Below are positions 8,423 to 16,283 of a stretch of 64,000 nt of DNA, in pieces (positions within the stretch are counted from its first letter, which is position 1; the number at the start of each line of letters is the position of its first letter). The notes below the pieces were generated by a model. That model made no database searches and was not told where the DNA came from. It saw only the letters and a program-made list of their open reading frames with translations. The translations under genes and the position numbers were made by a program. This DNA is from Acidobacteriota bacterium. GTDB lineage: Bacteria; Acidobacteriota; Terriglobia; Terriglobales; Acidobacteriaceae. The DNA is taken from the NCBI GenBank assembly GCA_021803035.1, contig JAJZME010000059.1, forward strand, positions 62,001-126,000. The letters are read 5' to 3'.

Positions 8423-9760
8423 TTACGCCTCGATCGTGATGGCATCCGTACCCACCGTCACCATGCCATCCATGCTGGCATGGATGCGCGCACCCAGCTT
8501 GCCCGCTTCGGGCGCGGCCAGCAGATCGCCCGTTCGCACCCGGTCTCCGCTTTTGACCACCGGCGCCGCCGGCGCTCCCGCATGCTGCTTCAGCAGTATC
8601 TTCACCGAGCGCGGCGCGAAGGCGTAATCCACCAGCGGGCCGGTATTGTTGAACTCGCCCAGGCCGAGCCGCGCAATCAGCCGGCGCATCGGCACGCGCC
8701 GGAACTCCGCCATCGGATGCGGCGTGATTGACTCCGGCGAGCCCTTGAACGTCAACCCGCGCTCGCGCGCCATCGGCTTCCATTGCACGCAAACACTCTT
8801 CGGGTCCAGATCCTCCGGACAGGCGTACATGGTGCACAGGTTACACTCGCAGCAGTAAAGCGTGGAAACCATGGCGTCGGCGCCCACCTGGAAGCCCAGC
8901 GATTGCATGGCCCGGTGCGGCTCGATGGGGTGGCCCAGCAGGAACCGCGGGCAAAACTCCGTGCAAAAGCGGCACTGGTCGCAGGAGGAGCGCCCGATGC
9001 GCTCGACGTGAATCCAAGGCGCATTATGACGGCGGATCAGGTTGTGCGTGGACGGCAACACGATGATCCCGCCGGTCGTCTTGGTCACCGGAATGTCCAG
9101 CCCCGCCGCCGGCTTGGCCATCATCACGCCACCCAGCAGCACACCGAAATCAGCCACCGCCGGGCCGCCCGCGGCCTCAATCACCTCGCCAATTGTGATG
9201 CCCACCGGAACCCGCACTGTAACCGGCGTGCGCACCGCTCCGGCCACGGTCAGATATTTGTGCGTAACCGGCCGGTCGAGGCCGATGTTCATCAGCGTTT
9301 CCACATTGGCGACCACCGTGTCCACATCCTTGGGCAGTCCGCCAGGCGGAATCACGCGGCCTGTCACCATGTGCACCAGGATGAACTCATCGCCGGCCGG
9401 ATAGACGTCGGGCAGTGGCACCACCCGCACACCGGCAGGCGCCTGCCGCTCCATGGCCTCAATGATCTCTTGGTATTTCTCCTTGATCCCGATCACACCT
9501 TCGCGCGCGCCCACAAGCTCCATCACCATGCGCAAACCGCGCAGAAACGGCTCCGAGTGATGCAGCAGCAATTCCTTGTCCTTGTGCAGCAGCGGTTCGC
9601 ACTCGGCGGCGTTGGCAATCACCATCGAAACTTTGGTCCTGAGTTTGACTGCGGAGGGAAAGCCGCCGCCGCCCGCGCCCACGATCCCCAGTTCTTCCAC
9701 GCGCTCTACCGAGGGGCTCAAGTGCGGCATTTCTCCCGAGCTGTCCGCTTTTGACGTCAT
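8423..9760 (-). CDS. pduS: PduS-like RnfC-family electron-transfer flavoprotein
   Basis: About 445 aa from the ATG at 9760; a TTG at 9778 would add six residues. The N-terminal Rnf-C/NADH-binding region has GIVGAGGGGFPSAVK. An SLBB-like middle (GITIGEVIEAAGG) is followed by two ferredoxin-type cysteine groups (SCDQCRFCTEFC near residues 260-270 and CCECNLCTMYAC near 303-314) and a C-terminal lipoyl-like domain. PduS oxidises NADH and can reduce cobalamin; in loci without a B12 enzyme, as here, it more likely recycles NAD+ inside the compartment through the PduT pore cluster. It is the first gene of the minus-strand BMC transcript and is divergent from the acetate kinase gene. Confidence 0.9.
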   Translation of the reverse strand: MTSKADSSGEMPHLSPSVERVEELGIVGAGGGGFPSAVKLRTKVSMVIANAAECEPLLHKDKELLLHHSEPFLRGLRMVMELVGAREGVIGIKEKYQEIIEAMERQAPAGVRVVPLPDVYPAGDEFILVHMVTGRVIPPGGLPKDVDTVVANVETLMNIGLDRPVTHKYLTVAGAVRTPVTVRVPVGITIGEVIEAAGGPAVADFGVLLGGVMMAKPAAGLDIPVTKTTGGIIVLPSTHNLIRRHNAPWIHVERIGRSSCDQCRFCTEFCPRFLLGHPIEPHRAMQSLGFQVGADAMVSTLYCCECNLCTMYACPEDLDPKSVCVQWKPMARERGLTFKGSPESITPHPMAEFRRVPMRRLIARLGLGEFNNTGPLVDYAFAPRSVKILLKQHAGAPAAPVVKSGDRVRTGDLLAAPEAGKLGARIHASMDGMVTVGTDAITIEA

Positions 9761-9797
9761 ATTCAGACTCTCTATCAAACTCTTCCAGAAATTCCCA

Positions 9798-9827
9798 TTG
9801 ACTCTGACCGAAACTATGGAATATCAT
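9798..9827 (+). promoter_or_regulatory. Candidate sigma-70 promoter of the plus-strand BMC operon
   Basis: TTGACT (9798-9803) and TATCAT (9822-9827) are separated by 18 bp, 26 bp upstream of the acetate kinase ATG. They lie in the 93-bp divergent gap between pduS and ackA. A minus-strand TTGACG (9846-9851 read in reverse) with a weaker -10 lies in the same gap, so the two promoters probably overlap and could be controlled together. Confidence 0.45.
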
Positions 9828-9853
9828 CCAACTTCAGTCAGAATCCGTCAACA

Positions 9854-11056
9854 ATGAAATGTTTAATCCCAAATATCGGCAGCACCTCCTTCAAGTATCG
9901 GGTCCTGGATATGCCGGAAGAGAAGGTGCTGGCACAGGGGCGGGTGGAGCGGATTGGTCAGCCGGGGGGTGAATGCGCCGATTATCCCGCCGCCATCCGC
10001 AAGTGTCTGGCTGAGATTGCCGGCCCGGGCAAGCCGCTGGCGAGCCTGAGCGAGATTGGAGCGGTCGGCTTCAAAGCCGTTCACGCCGGTCCGTTGAACG
10101 ATTCGCAGATTGTTGATGACAGGTTCCTGGCCGCAATGGAAGAGTTCACCTTTCTGACGCCGGCTCATAATCCCCCCTACATCGCGGCCATGCGCGCCTT
10201 CCGGCAGGAGTTGCCCGGTGTTCCGCTGGTCGCGGTGCTGGAGACCAGCCCCTACCGGCACATGGATGAGGCCGCTACCACCTACGCCGTACCCTACGAG
10301 TGGCGGCGCGATTTCGGGATCCGCCGCTACGGATTTCACGGAGCCAGCCACCGCTCGGCCAGCGAGCGCACCCGCGCCCTGCTCGGCGGCAGCGACATTC
10401 GCCATATCTCCTGCCATCTCGGCGGCAGCTCCAGCGTGGCGGCGTTTCGCAACGGCGTGGCTGTGGAAACGAGCTTCGGCGCCTCGCCGCAATCCGGCCT
10501 GCCGCAGAACAATCGCGTAGGCGACATCGACGCCTTCGCCGTGCTGCACATGATGAAGAAGCTCGGCCTCGACGCGGACGAGATGGCGGAGTTGCTGGGC
10601 AGCAAATCGGGCCTGGCCGGCGTCAGCGGCACCAGCGGCGACGTGCGCGACATGGCGGAAGCGGCCGCGGCAGGCAATCATACGGCGCAGCTTGCGCTCG
10701 ATCTTTTTGTACGCTCCATCCGGCATTATGTGGGCGCCTTCATGCTGGAACTGGGCGGACTGGACGCCATCACGTTCTCCGGCGGCATCGGCGAGAACAG
10801 CATCGAGATTCGCGCCGGCGTGCTCAAGGACCTGGCCGCTTTCGGCATCGAGCTGGACGAAAACAGAAACAAGACCATCAAGGGCGAGGGGCCAATTTCC
10901 ACGGATAAGTCCGCGGTGAAGATTCTTGTGGTCCCCGCAAACGAAGAAATCATCGTGGCGCGCGAAACCGCAGAGGTTGCGTCACGCGCTCAGTCTCCCA
11001 CCCTTTCCGTAAACAGCACGGAAGGGATGGGGCACCCACGCGCAGTGGTGAGTTAG
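9854..11056 (+). CDS. Acetate/propionate kinase-family acyl kinase, divergent active site
   Basis: 400 aa of the ASKHA acetate kinase family, which makes ATP from acyl phosphate. Conserved parts: N-terminal Asn in IPNIGSTSFK, RYGFHGASH (158-166), the Arg of NNRVGD (221), GGIGENS near 306 and ANEEIIVARET near 375. Deviations from usual acetate kinases: the GHRVVHGG segment reads GFKAVHAG (72-79), so the usual Arg is Lys; FDTAFH reads LETSPYRHM (129-137), so the usual Asp is Glu; HLGNGAS reads HLGGSSS. A 20-residue tail follows the normal end. First gene of the plus BMC operon; it should take the acyl phosphate from PduL. The changes suggest a non-acetate acyl phosphate (lactyl or glycolyl would fit) rather than loss of function. 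Confidence 0.88.
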   Translation: MKCLIPNIGSTSFKYRVLDMPEEKVLAQGRVERIGQPGGECADYPAAIRKCLAEIAGPGKPLASLSEIGAVGFKAVHAGPLNDSQIVDDRFLAAMEEFTFLTPAHNPPYIAAMRAFRQELPGVPLVAVLETSPYRHMDEAATTYAVPYEWRRDFGIRRYGFHGASHRSASERTRALLGGSDIRHISCHLGGSSSVAAFRNGVAVETSFGASPQSGLPQNNRVGDIDAFAVLHMMKKLGLDADEMAELLGSKSGLAGVSGTSGDVRDMAEAAAAGNHTAQLALDLFVRSIRHYVGAFMLELGGLDAITFSGGIGENSIEIRAGVLKDLAAFGIELDENRNKTIKGEGPISTDKSAVKILVVPANEEIIVARETAEVASRAQSPTLSVNSTEGMGHPRAVVS

Positions 11057-11072
11057 CAACACAGGATTGCTT

Positions 11073-11759
11073 ATGGCAAGCACAACGATTCCGGGTTCGA
11101 TTGGCGCCATCGACAGGTCGATGGTGGAGCGCATCGTGCGCCAGGTTGCTCTCGACTACCTGGGGCGCGGCAATAAGGGCGCGCCGCCGACGCTGGTGGT
11201 GCAGACTTCGTCGCGCCACATGCACGTTTGCCGCGCCGACATGGATACTCTCTTCGGGCCGGGCTCGGAGCTGACACCCGAGCGGGATCTCTTCCAGGAA
11301 GGCAACTTCGCGGCCAAAGAGATGGTCACCATCGTGGGCCCGCGCAGCCGCGTCATCTCTAACCTGCGCATTCTGGGCCCCATGCGCAAGGAGTCGCAGA
11401 TCGAACTGGCCTTTACCGACGCCATCACGCTGGGCTTCAATGATATTCCAGTGCGGCTGTCCGGCGATCTTGAAGGCACGCCCGGTGCCGTCGTGGTAGG
11501 GCCAAAGGGCGTGGTGGAGCTGAAGAAAGGCCTCATCCGCGCCGCTATTCACGTACATATGAATCCGGCCGAGGCGGCATACTTCGGTGTCAAAAAGGGC
11601 GACCTGATGAAGCTGCGCGTCGGCGGGTCGTCCGGAGTGACTTTCAACAACGTTCACGTGCGCATCGATCCTACGTCGCGGCTCAACGTCCACATGGACA
11701 CCGACGAGGCGAACGCATGTGGCCTGCACCTGACCAAGGACGTGGAACTGTTCAAGTAA
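11073..11759 (+). CDS. pduL: Phosphate acyltransferase of the PduL type
   Basis: 228 aa from the ATG at 11073, which has AGGA six bases upstream; an in-frame TTG at 11067 would overlap that site. PduL converts acyl-CoA and phosphate to acyl phosphate and CoA. Its two zinc sites are visible: SSRHMHV (His49, His51) and AAIHVHMNP (His160, His162), with LNVHMDTDEAN (His207) near the end. Residues about 8-30 can form an amphipathic helix ahead of the catalytic domain, as expected for an encapsulation peptide in BMC-associated PduL. It sits 16 bp after the acyl kinase and 24 bp before the first shell gene. Confidence 0.95.
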   Translation: MASTTIPGSIGAIDRSMVERIVRQVALDYLGRGNKGAPPTLVVQTSSRHMHVCRADMDTLFGPGSELTPERDLFQEGNFAAKEMVTIVGPRSRVISNLRILGPMRKESQIELAFTDAITLGFNDIPVRLSGDLEGTPGAVVVGPKGVVELKKGLIRAAIHVHMNPAEAAYFGVKKGDLMKLRVGGSSGVTFNNVHVRIDPTSRLNVHMDTDEANACGLHLTKDVELFK

Positions 11760-11783
11760 CACCAAGGGAAAAGAGAGGAAGCG

Positions 11784-12080
11784 ATGAAACAAGCGCTTGG
11801 AATGATTGAGACAAAAGGCCTGGTCGCGCTCTTTGAGGCGACCGACGCCATGCTCAAGTCAGCAAATGTATCCTTCACCGGCTGGCAGACCGTTGGCTCG
11901 GGCCTGGTGACCGCCTTCGTTGAAGGGGATGTCGCCGCCGTGAAAGCGGCCACCGACGCGGGCGCCGAAGCGGCGTCGCGCATCGGCGAGGTGGTCAGCG
12001 TGCAGGTGATTTCGCGCCCGCACGACGAACTGCCCTCGTTCGTCCAGCAGAATAAAACCGCAGCGGCCAAGAAGGCATAG
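11784..12080 (+). CDS. BMC-H hexameric shell protein 1
   Basis: 98 aa single BMC domain ([16 protein letters not shown] start) that forms hexameric tiles of the compartment facets. The pore loop carries Gly38-Ser39-Gly40. A 15-residue lysine/alanine-rich tail ([11 protein letters not shown]) follows the usual RPHDEL end. A ribosome site GAGGAAG lies 4-10 bases before the ATG. Very similar to the third BMC-H gene of this operon, suggesting duplication within the locus. Confidence 0.96.
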   Translation: MKQALGMIETKGLVALFEATDAMLKSANVSFTGWQTVGSGLVTAFVEGDVAAVKAATDAGAEAASRIGEVVSVQVISRPHDELPSFVQQNKTAAAKKA

Positions 12081-12128
12081 CTACGAAGCTGAAGGCTGAG
12101 AGCTAAAGGCTGCCAGCAAGGAGATGCA

Positions 12129-12398
12129 ATGAGTCAGGCAATCGGATTGATTGAAACCAGGGGCCTCGTCGGACTCGTCGAGGCAAGCGACGCGATGGTG
12201 AAAGCCGCCAGCGTGGAACTCGTGAAAACCGTGCAGATCGGCGGCGGCTACATCACGGCGATCGTGCGCGGCGATGTGGGCAGCGTGCGCGCGGCGGTGG
12301 ATGCCGGCGCGGCCGCGGCCAAGGTGGTCGGCGAGCTGGTGTCATCGCACGTCATTCCACGTCCCCACGATGCGCTCGTGGAGAGCATGTTGAAGTAA
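12129..12398 (+). CDS. BMC-H hexameric shell protein 2
   Basis: 89 aa single BMC domain ([15 protein letters not shown]). The pore loop is Gly38-Gly39-Gly40 ([13 protein letters not shown]), unlike the Gly-Ser-Gly of its two neighbours, which would change pore size or selectivity. It ends [13 protein letters not shown] 48-bp gap precedes it, with AAGGAGA shortly before the ATG. Confidence 0.96.
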   Translation: MSQAIGLIETRGLVGLVEASDAMVKAASVELVKTVQIGGGYITAIVRGDVGSVRAAVDAGAAAAKVVGELVSSHVIPRPHDALVESMLK

Positions 12399-12420
12399 GA
12401 CGGAAGCGAGGAGAACGCAC

Positions 12421-12693
12421 ATGGCGAATGAAGCAATTGGAATGATCGAGACCAAGGGCCTGGTGGCCCTGGTGCAGGCGACCGACGCAATGCTGAAGGC
12501 AGCCAGCGTCAAGTTTGTGGGCTGGGCCAAGGTCGGCAGCGGCCTCTGCTCCGTCTACGTCTCCGGCGACGTGGGATCCGTCCGCGCCGCGGTGGATGCA
12601 GGCGCCAGCGCCGCCCGCGCAGCCGGCGAAGTGCAGAGCGTGCACGTCATCGCCCGGCCGCACGAAAGCGTTGGAACCGTGTTGCCGAAGTAG
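12421..12693 (+). CDS. BMC-H hexameric shell protein 3
   Basis: 90 aa single BMC domain ([17 protein letters not shown]). The pore loop is Gly39-Ser40-Gly41 followed by LCSVYVSGD; the cysteine beside the pore (Cys43) is absent from the two paralogues. AGGAGAA lies before the ATG. It follows BMC-H 2 by 22 bp. Confidence 0.96.
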   Translation: MANEAIGMIETKGLVALVQATDAMLKAASVKFVGWAKVGSGLCSVYVSGDVGSVRAAVDAGASAARAAGEVQSVHVIARPHESVGTVLPK

Positions 12694-12733
12694 CGGCGGC
12701 GGCGGGTTTCCGCTGCGCGCGAGGTGAACGGGC

Positions 12734-13030
12734 ATGTTTATAGCGAAAGTTATCGGCAATGTTGTTTCCACCCACAAGAACGCGAAGTTCCGCGGGATGA
12801 AGCTGCTGCTGGTCCAACCCTACATCAGCAGGGAGGGCAAGCTGCAGATTTCAGGCAGTTCCGTGGTCGCGGTTGACAGCGTGGGAGCTGGCGTCGGCGA
12901 GTGTGTATTGTTCACGCAGGGCAGTTCGGCCCGCCTGACGCCCACAACCAAGGACGCGCCGGTCGACGCGGTGATCGTCGGCATCGTCGATGCCGTTGAA
13001 GTCGAAGGCGTGATTCTGGAGAAGCCGTAA
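12734..13030 (+). CDS. BMC-P (EutN/CcmL-type) pentameric vertex protein 1
   Basis: 98 aa. It begins MFIAKVIGNVVSTHKNAKFRG, the usual start of EutN/CcmL proteins, and keeps the VDSVGAGVGECVLF core. It forms pentamers that close the vertices of the shell. The stop codon shares one base with the start of the aldehyde dehydrogenase gene (TAATG), so translation is coupled. One of three BMC-P genes in the locus, a hallmark of the PVM-type loci. Confidence 0.95.
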   Translation: MFIAKVIGNVVSTHKNAKFRGMKLLLVQPYISREGKLQISGSSVVAVDSVGAGVGECVLFTQGSSARLTPTTKDAPVDAVIVGIVDAVEVEGVILEKP

Positions 13031-14505
13031 TGGAAGTTCAGCAGCAGGTAATCGCGGAGATCGCAAGGGAGGTTGTCTCGCGGCTTCGCGCTCAGATGCA
13101 GCCGTCGCCGGCCTCCGCCGCCGCGCAGCCCGCCAACGGCGCGGGACAGGCTGCCAGGAGCGCAGGTCCGGGGCTGGGCGACGGTATCTTTAACACCGTT
13201 GATGAAGCGGTGAACGCGGCTTACGAGGCGCAAAAGAAGGTGGAGGCGATGAGCCTGGCCGATCGCGGCCGGCTGACCGACATCATCGTCCGCATCTGCA
13301 ATGACCGGCGTGAAGAGCTGGGCCGCATGGAGCTGAACGAAACCAAGGTCGGACGCCTCGATCACAAAATTCAAAAGCTCACCAACATGCGCTTTGTGCT
13401 CAGCGTGGATGCGATGCGCAGCGATGCGCGCAGTGACCGCACCGGGCTGTGCATCATCGAGCGCGCGCCCTGGGGCGTCATCGGCATGATGACGCCGGTC
13501 ACACACTCGGTGCCCACGCTGGCCTCGAACGCCATCAACATCATCGCCGCCGGCAACACGGCGATCTTTGGACCGCATCCTTCCGGCAAGCGGGTGGCGC
13601 AGTACGCGATTCAGCTTTTCAATCGCGAGTTCGAGCGCGAGATGGGCGTCACCAACGTGCTGACCACCGTGCGCGAGCCGAGCCTTGAAGCCGCGGACCA
13701 GATTTTCAACCACCCCAAGGTGGCGCTGCTGTGCGTCACCGGCGGCCCGGCCGTCGTAAAAGCAGCCGCCAAGTCCGGCAAGCGCGTCATTGCGGCGGGG
13801 CCCGGCAATCCGCCGGTCGTCGTGGACGAAACCGCCGACCTCGAGCACGCCGCGGCATGCATCATTGCCGGCGCGTCCTATGACAACAACCTGCTCTGCA
13901 TCGGCGAAAAGGAGATCTTCGTCGTGGCGTCGGTGGCCGATGCCTTCATCGCCGCGATGCGCCGCAACGGCGGGTTCCAGATGGATGCGGCGGCTATCGA
14001 GCGACTGACGCGCGCAGCGTTCACCTTCGAGGGCGACGGCGGCGGGTGCGCGCGGGCGCACGTCAAGAAGGATTTCGTGGGCAAGGATGTCGCGGTACTG
14101 GCCGCGGCTGCCAGCGTATCGATTCCGCCCGATACGCAGATGCTCTTCGGCGAAACCGACGAGGACCATCCGTTTGTGGTGGAAGAGCAGATGATGCCGT
14201 TCATTCCGGTGGTTCGCGTCAAGGATGTGGATGCGGCGATTGCCGCCTCGGTGAAGGCCGAGCACGGCTACCGGCACACGGCCGTGATTCACACAAAGAA
14301 TGTGGACACCGCCACGCGCATGGCACGGGCCATGAACACAACACTGCTGATTCATAACGCGGCCTCGCCGGCCTCGCTGGGCGTGGGCGGACCGGGTTAC
14401 TTCAGCCACAGCATTGCCACACCGACCGGCGAGGGGATCACCACCCCGCTCACATTTACGCGCGAGCGCCAAATGGTTGTCGGCAACGCACTGCGGATTG
14501 TGTAG
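13030..14505 (+). CDS. pduP: CoA-acylating aldehyde dehydrogenase (PduP/EutE-like), BMC cargo
   Basis: 491 aa. Residues 1-23 (MEVQQQVIAEIAREVVSRLR...) form an amphipathic helix followed by a Pro/Ala-rich linker to about residue 48, the classic encapsulation-peptide layout. The catalytic aldehyde dehydrogenase domain follows, with the nucleophile Cys290 in DNNLLCIGEKE and an NAD-binding region (VIGMMTPVTHSVPT). It oxidises an aldehyde released by the class II aldolase to acyl-CoA with NAD+; PduL and the acyl kinase then make acyl phosphate and ATP. Lactaldehyde is the known substrate in PVM-type compartments for fucose and rhamnose; glycolaldehyde or another aldehyde is possible here. Confidence 0.95.
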   Translation: MEVQQQVIAEIAREVVSRLRAQMQPSPASAAAQPANGAGQAARSAGPGLGDGIFNTVDEAVNAAYEAQKKVEAMSLADRGRLTDIIVRICNDRREELGRMELNETKVGRLDHKIQKLTNMRFVLSVDAMRSDARSDRTGLCIIERAPWGVIGMMTPVTHSVPTLASNAINIIAAGNTAIFGPHPSGKRVAQYAIQLFNREFEREMGVTNVLTTVREPSLEAADQIFNHPKVALLCVTGGPAVVKAAAKSGKRVIAAGPGNPPVVVDETADLEHAAACIIAGASYDNNLLCIGEKEIFVVASVADAFIAAMRRNGGFQMDAAAIERLTRAAFTFEGDGGGCARAHVKKDFVGKDVAVLAAAASVSIPPDTQMLFGETDEDHPFVVEEQMMPFIPVVRVKDVDAAIAASVKAEHGYRHTAVIHTKNVDTATRMARAMNTTLLIHNAASPASLGVGGPGYFSHSIATPTGEGITTPLTFTRERQMVVGNALRIV

Positions 14506-14507
14506 CG

Positions 14508-14798
14508 ATGTATCTGGCACGCATTGAAGGAACGGTGGTGGCGGCGGCCCGGCACGCAACGCTTGGGGGTTGCCGCTATCTGGTGGCGCGGCGGCTTGAA
14601 CCCGACGGCACCGCGGCCGCCGAACCGGTGGTAGTGCTGGATTGGCTGGGCGCCGCGAAGGGATCTACGGTGATGGTTTCAACCGACGGCGATATAGCCC
14701 GCGCCAAATTCGGCAACACCACGCCGGCACGGCTGACGGTGGTGGGAATTGTGGATGTCGTGCAGTCGCTCGAAAAACCGGAAGGAAAAGTGGCATGA
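14508..14798 (+). CDS. BMC-P (EutN/CcmL-type) pentameric vertex protein 2
   Basis: 96 aa: MYLARIEGTVVAAARHATLGG start, WLGAAKGSTVMV core and VVGIVDVV near the end, all typical of the EutN/CcmL fold. Starts two bases after the aldehyde dehydrogenase stop and overlaps the third BMC-P gene by four bases. Confidence 0.94.
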   Translation: MYLARIEGTVVAAARHATLGGCRYLVARRLEPDGTAAAEPVVVLDWLGAAKGSTVMVSTDGDIARAKFGNTTPARLTVVGIVDVVQSLEKPEGKVA

Positions 14799-15082
14799 GG
14801 CTCGGTATTGTTCGCGGTCACGTGGTACTCAATCCGGCGATCGAGTCATTTGCCGGCAAGACGCTCGTGGTGGTCGAGCCCGTGACCATGGAGAACCTGC
14901 GCGCAAACAACGGCCGCGGCGGGGGCAAGGCGCTGATCGCGGTCGACGAGCTGGGCGCCGCCGATGGCCAGATGGTGGCGTTTACCGAGGGGCGCGAAGC
15001 GGCGAATCCGTTCTGGCCCGGATCGGTTCCCGTGGATGCCTATTGCGCGCTGATTGTGCACTCGATCGACGTAGGGCAGTAG
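14795..15082 (+). CDS. BMC-P (EutN/CcmL-type) pentameric vertex protein 3
   Basis: 95 aa from the ATG at 14795, which overlaps the previous stop (ATGA). It reads MRLGIVRGHVVLNPAIESFAG, then ALIAVDELGAADGQMVAFTEG and ends ALIVHSIDVGQ. A longer frame from 14642 only extends into the previous gene. The most divergent of the three vertex proteins, with a Gly-rich insertion (NNGRGGG). Three different vertex proteins could give mixed or alternative vertices. Confidence 0.93.
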   Translation: MRLGIVRGHVVLNPAIESFAGKTLVVVEPVTMENLRANNGRGGGKALIAVDELGAADGQMVAFTEGREAANPFWPGSVPVDAYCALIVHSIDVGQ

Positions 15083-15129
15083 AAAGCTGAAGCAGAAACG
15101 AATTTAGAGAGAATTCCCGAGGTGCGGAA

Positions 15130-16212
15130 GTGAGCGACGAAGCGAAGAACACCGATCTGAGAAACCGCAAGGTGCTGACGCTGCGCGATGTGCAGGAGGC
15201 AGTCACGGCCGGCGCAGGCCGCATTCTGGTTGCGGCCAACTGTGTTGTCACGCCTTCGGCCCGCGATCTGCTGCAGCAGCGCAATATTGTGCTGGATGCC
15301 GCCGGAGCCGCGAGCAGCGCGCCCACGGCCATTGTGCCCGCGGCGGCTCCTGCCGCCCTGGCGCCGTCCAACGCGCGTCTGTTTTCGACCCCCGAGGCCG
15401 AAGCCATCAAGAAAGAAATCTGTTCCGTTGGGCGCAAGCTTTGGATGCGCCAGTTTGTCGACGGCAACGGCGGCAACATCTCCTACCGCATCGGTCCCAA
15501 CGAGGTTCTGTGCACGCCCACGCTGGTAAGCAAATACGACCTCACGCCTGAAATCCTCTGCCTCGTCGATCTCGATGGCAACCAGATTGCCGGAGTCCGG
15601 CCGCGCACCAGCGAACTGCTGCTGCACCTGGAGATTTACAAGGCCGTGCCGGAGGCCAAGTCGGTGGTGCACTGTCATCCGCCGCACGCAACCGCATACG
15701 CCATCACCGGCAAAGTGCCGCCGAACATGGTGATTCCCGAGTTCGAGGTCTTTGTGGGCAAGGTGGCGATTTCGCCCTATGAAACCCCGGGGACAAAGGC
15801 CTTTGCGGAAACTGTGGTGCCTTATGTGCAGCAGCACAATACCGTTCTGCTGGCCAATCACGGCATCGTCTGCTGGGCGGACACGGTGACGCACGCGGAG
15901 TGGTACGCCGAAGTGCTGGAGACCTACTGCTGGACCCTGATGCTGGCCGCGCAGTTGGGCGCACCCATCTCCTACATCTCCGAGCAGCACGGCGCGGATC
16001 TGCTGGCCATCAAGAAGAAGCTGGGCCTGCCCGACATTCGCTTCGATGCCTCGCGCATGAAGGAGTGCCAACTTGCCGATGTGGAGGCGAATGGTTCAAT
16101 CGCGCTCAGTCCGGCGCGCTGCGAAGGCGGCGAAAAGTTGGCCGATGCCGATCTGGAGGCGCTGGTCAAGTCGGTGACCGACGCCGTGATGGAGACCATC
16201 GGCGCGAAGTGA
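15130..16212 (+). CDS. Class II aldolase (fuculose/rhamnulose-phosphate aldolase-like) with N-terminal extension, BMC cargo
   Basis: 360 aa from the GTG at 15130. The catalytic domain (about residue 86 onward) has GNGGNISYR (phosphate site), Glu162 in TSELLLH (acid/base), His181 and His183 in VHCHPPHA, and a later metal His in LLANHGIV. These zinc aldolases split a ketose 1-phosphate into dihydroxyacetone phosphate and an aldehyde. Residues 1-57 are an added domain (VLTLRDVQEAVTAGAGRIL and VVTPSARDLLQQRNI) joined by an Ala/Pro-rich linker (58-82); the linker layout resembles BMC targeting extensions. The aldehyde product would go to PduP. Substrate (fuculose-1-P, rhamnulose-1-P or a branched or pentulose phosphate) is unknown. 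Confidence 0.9.
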   Translation: MSDEAKNTDLRNRKVLTLRDVQEAVTAGAGRILVAANCVVTPSARDLLQQRNIVLDAAGAASSAPTAIVPAAAPAALAPSNARLFSTPEAEAIKKEICSVGRKLWMRQFVDGNGGNISYRIGPNEVLCTPTLVSKYDLTPEILCLVDLDGNQIAGVRPRTSELLLHLEIYKAVPEAKSVVHCHPPHATAYAITGKVPPNMVIPEFEVFVGKVAISPYETPGTKAFAETVVPYVQQHNTVLLANHGIVCWADTVTHAEWYAEVLETYCWTLMLAAQLGAPISYISEQHGADLLAIKKKLGLPDIRFDASRMKECQLADVEANGSIALSPARCEGGEKLADADLEALVKSVTDAVMETIGAK

Positions 16213-16283
16213 ATCAACCCGATATTCCGCGGCGCGCCTGGTGCGTGGTCCGCGCCACGGCCACTGTTCCGCGCTGACCAACC

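Noticed and set aside
12820-14559. 579-codon open frame on the minus strand
   Set aside because: It lies entirely opposite the BMC-P and aldehyde dehydrogenase genes; its His/Arg/Gly-rich composition is a shadow of high-GC coding.
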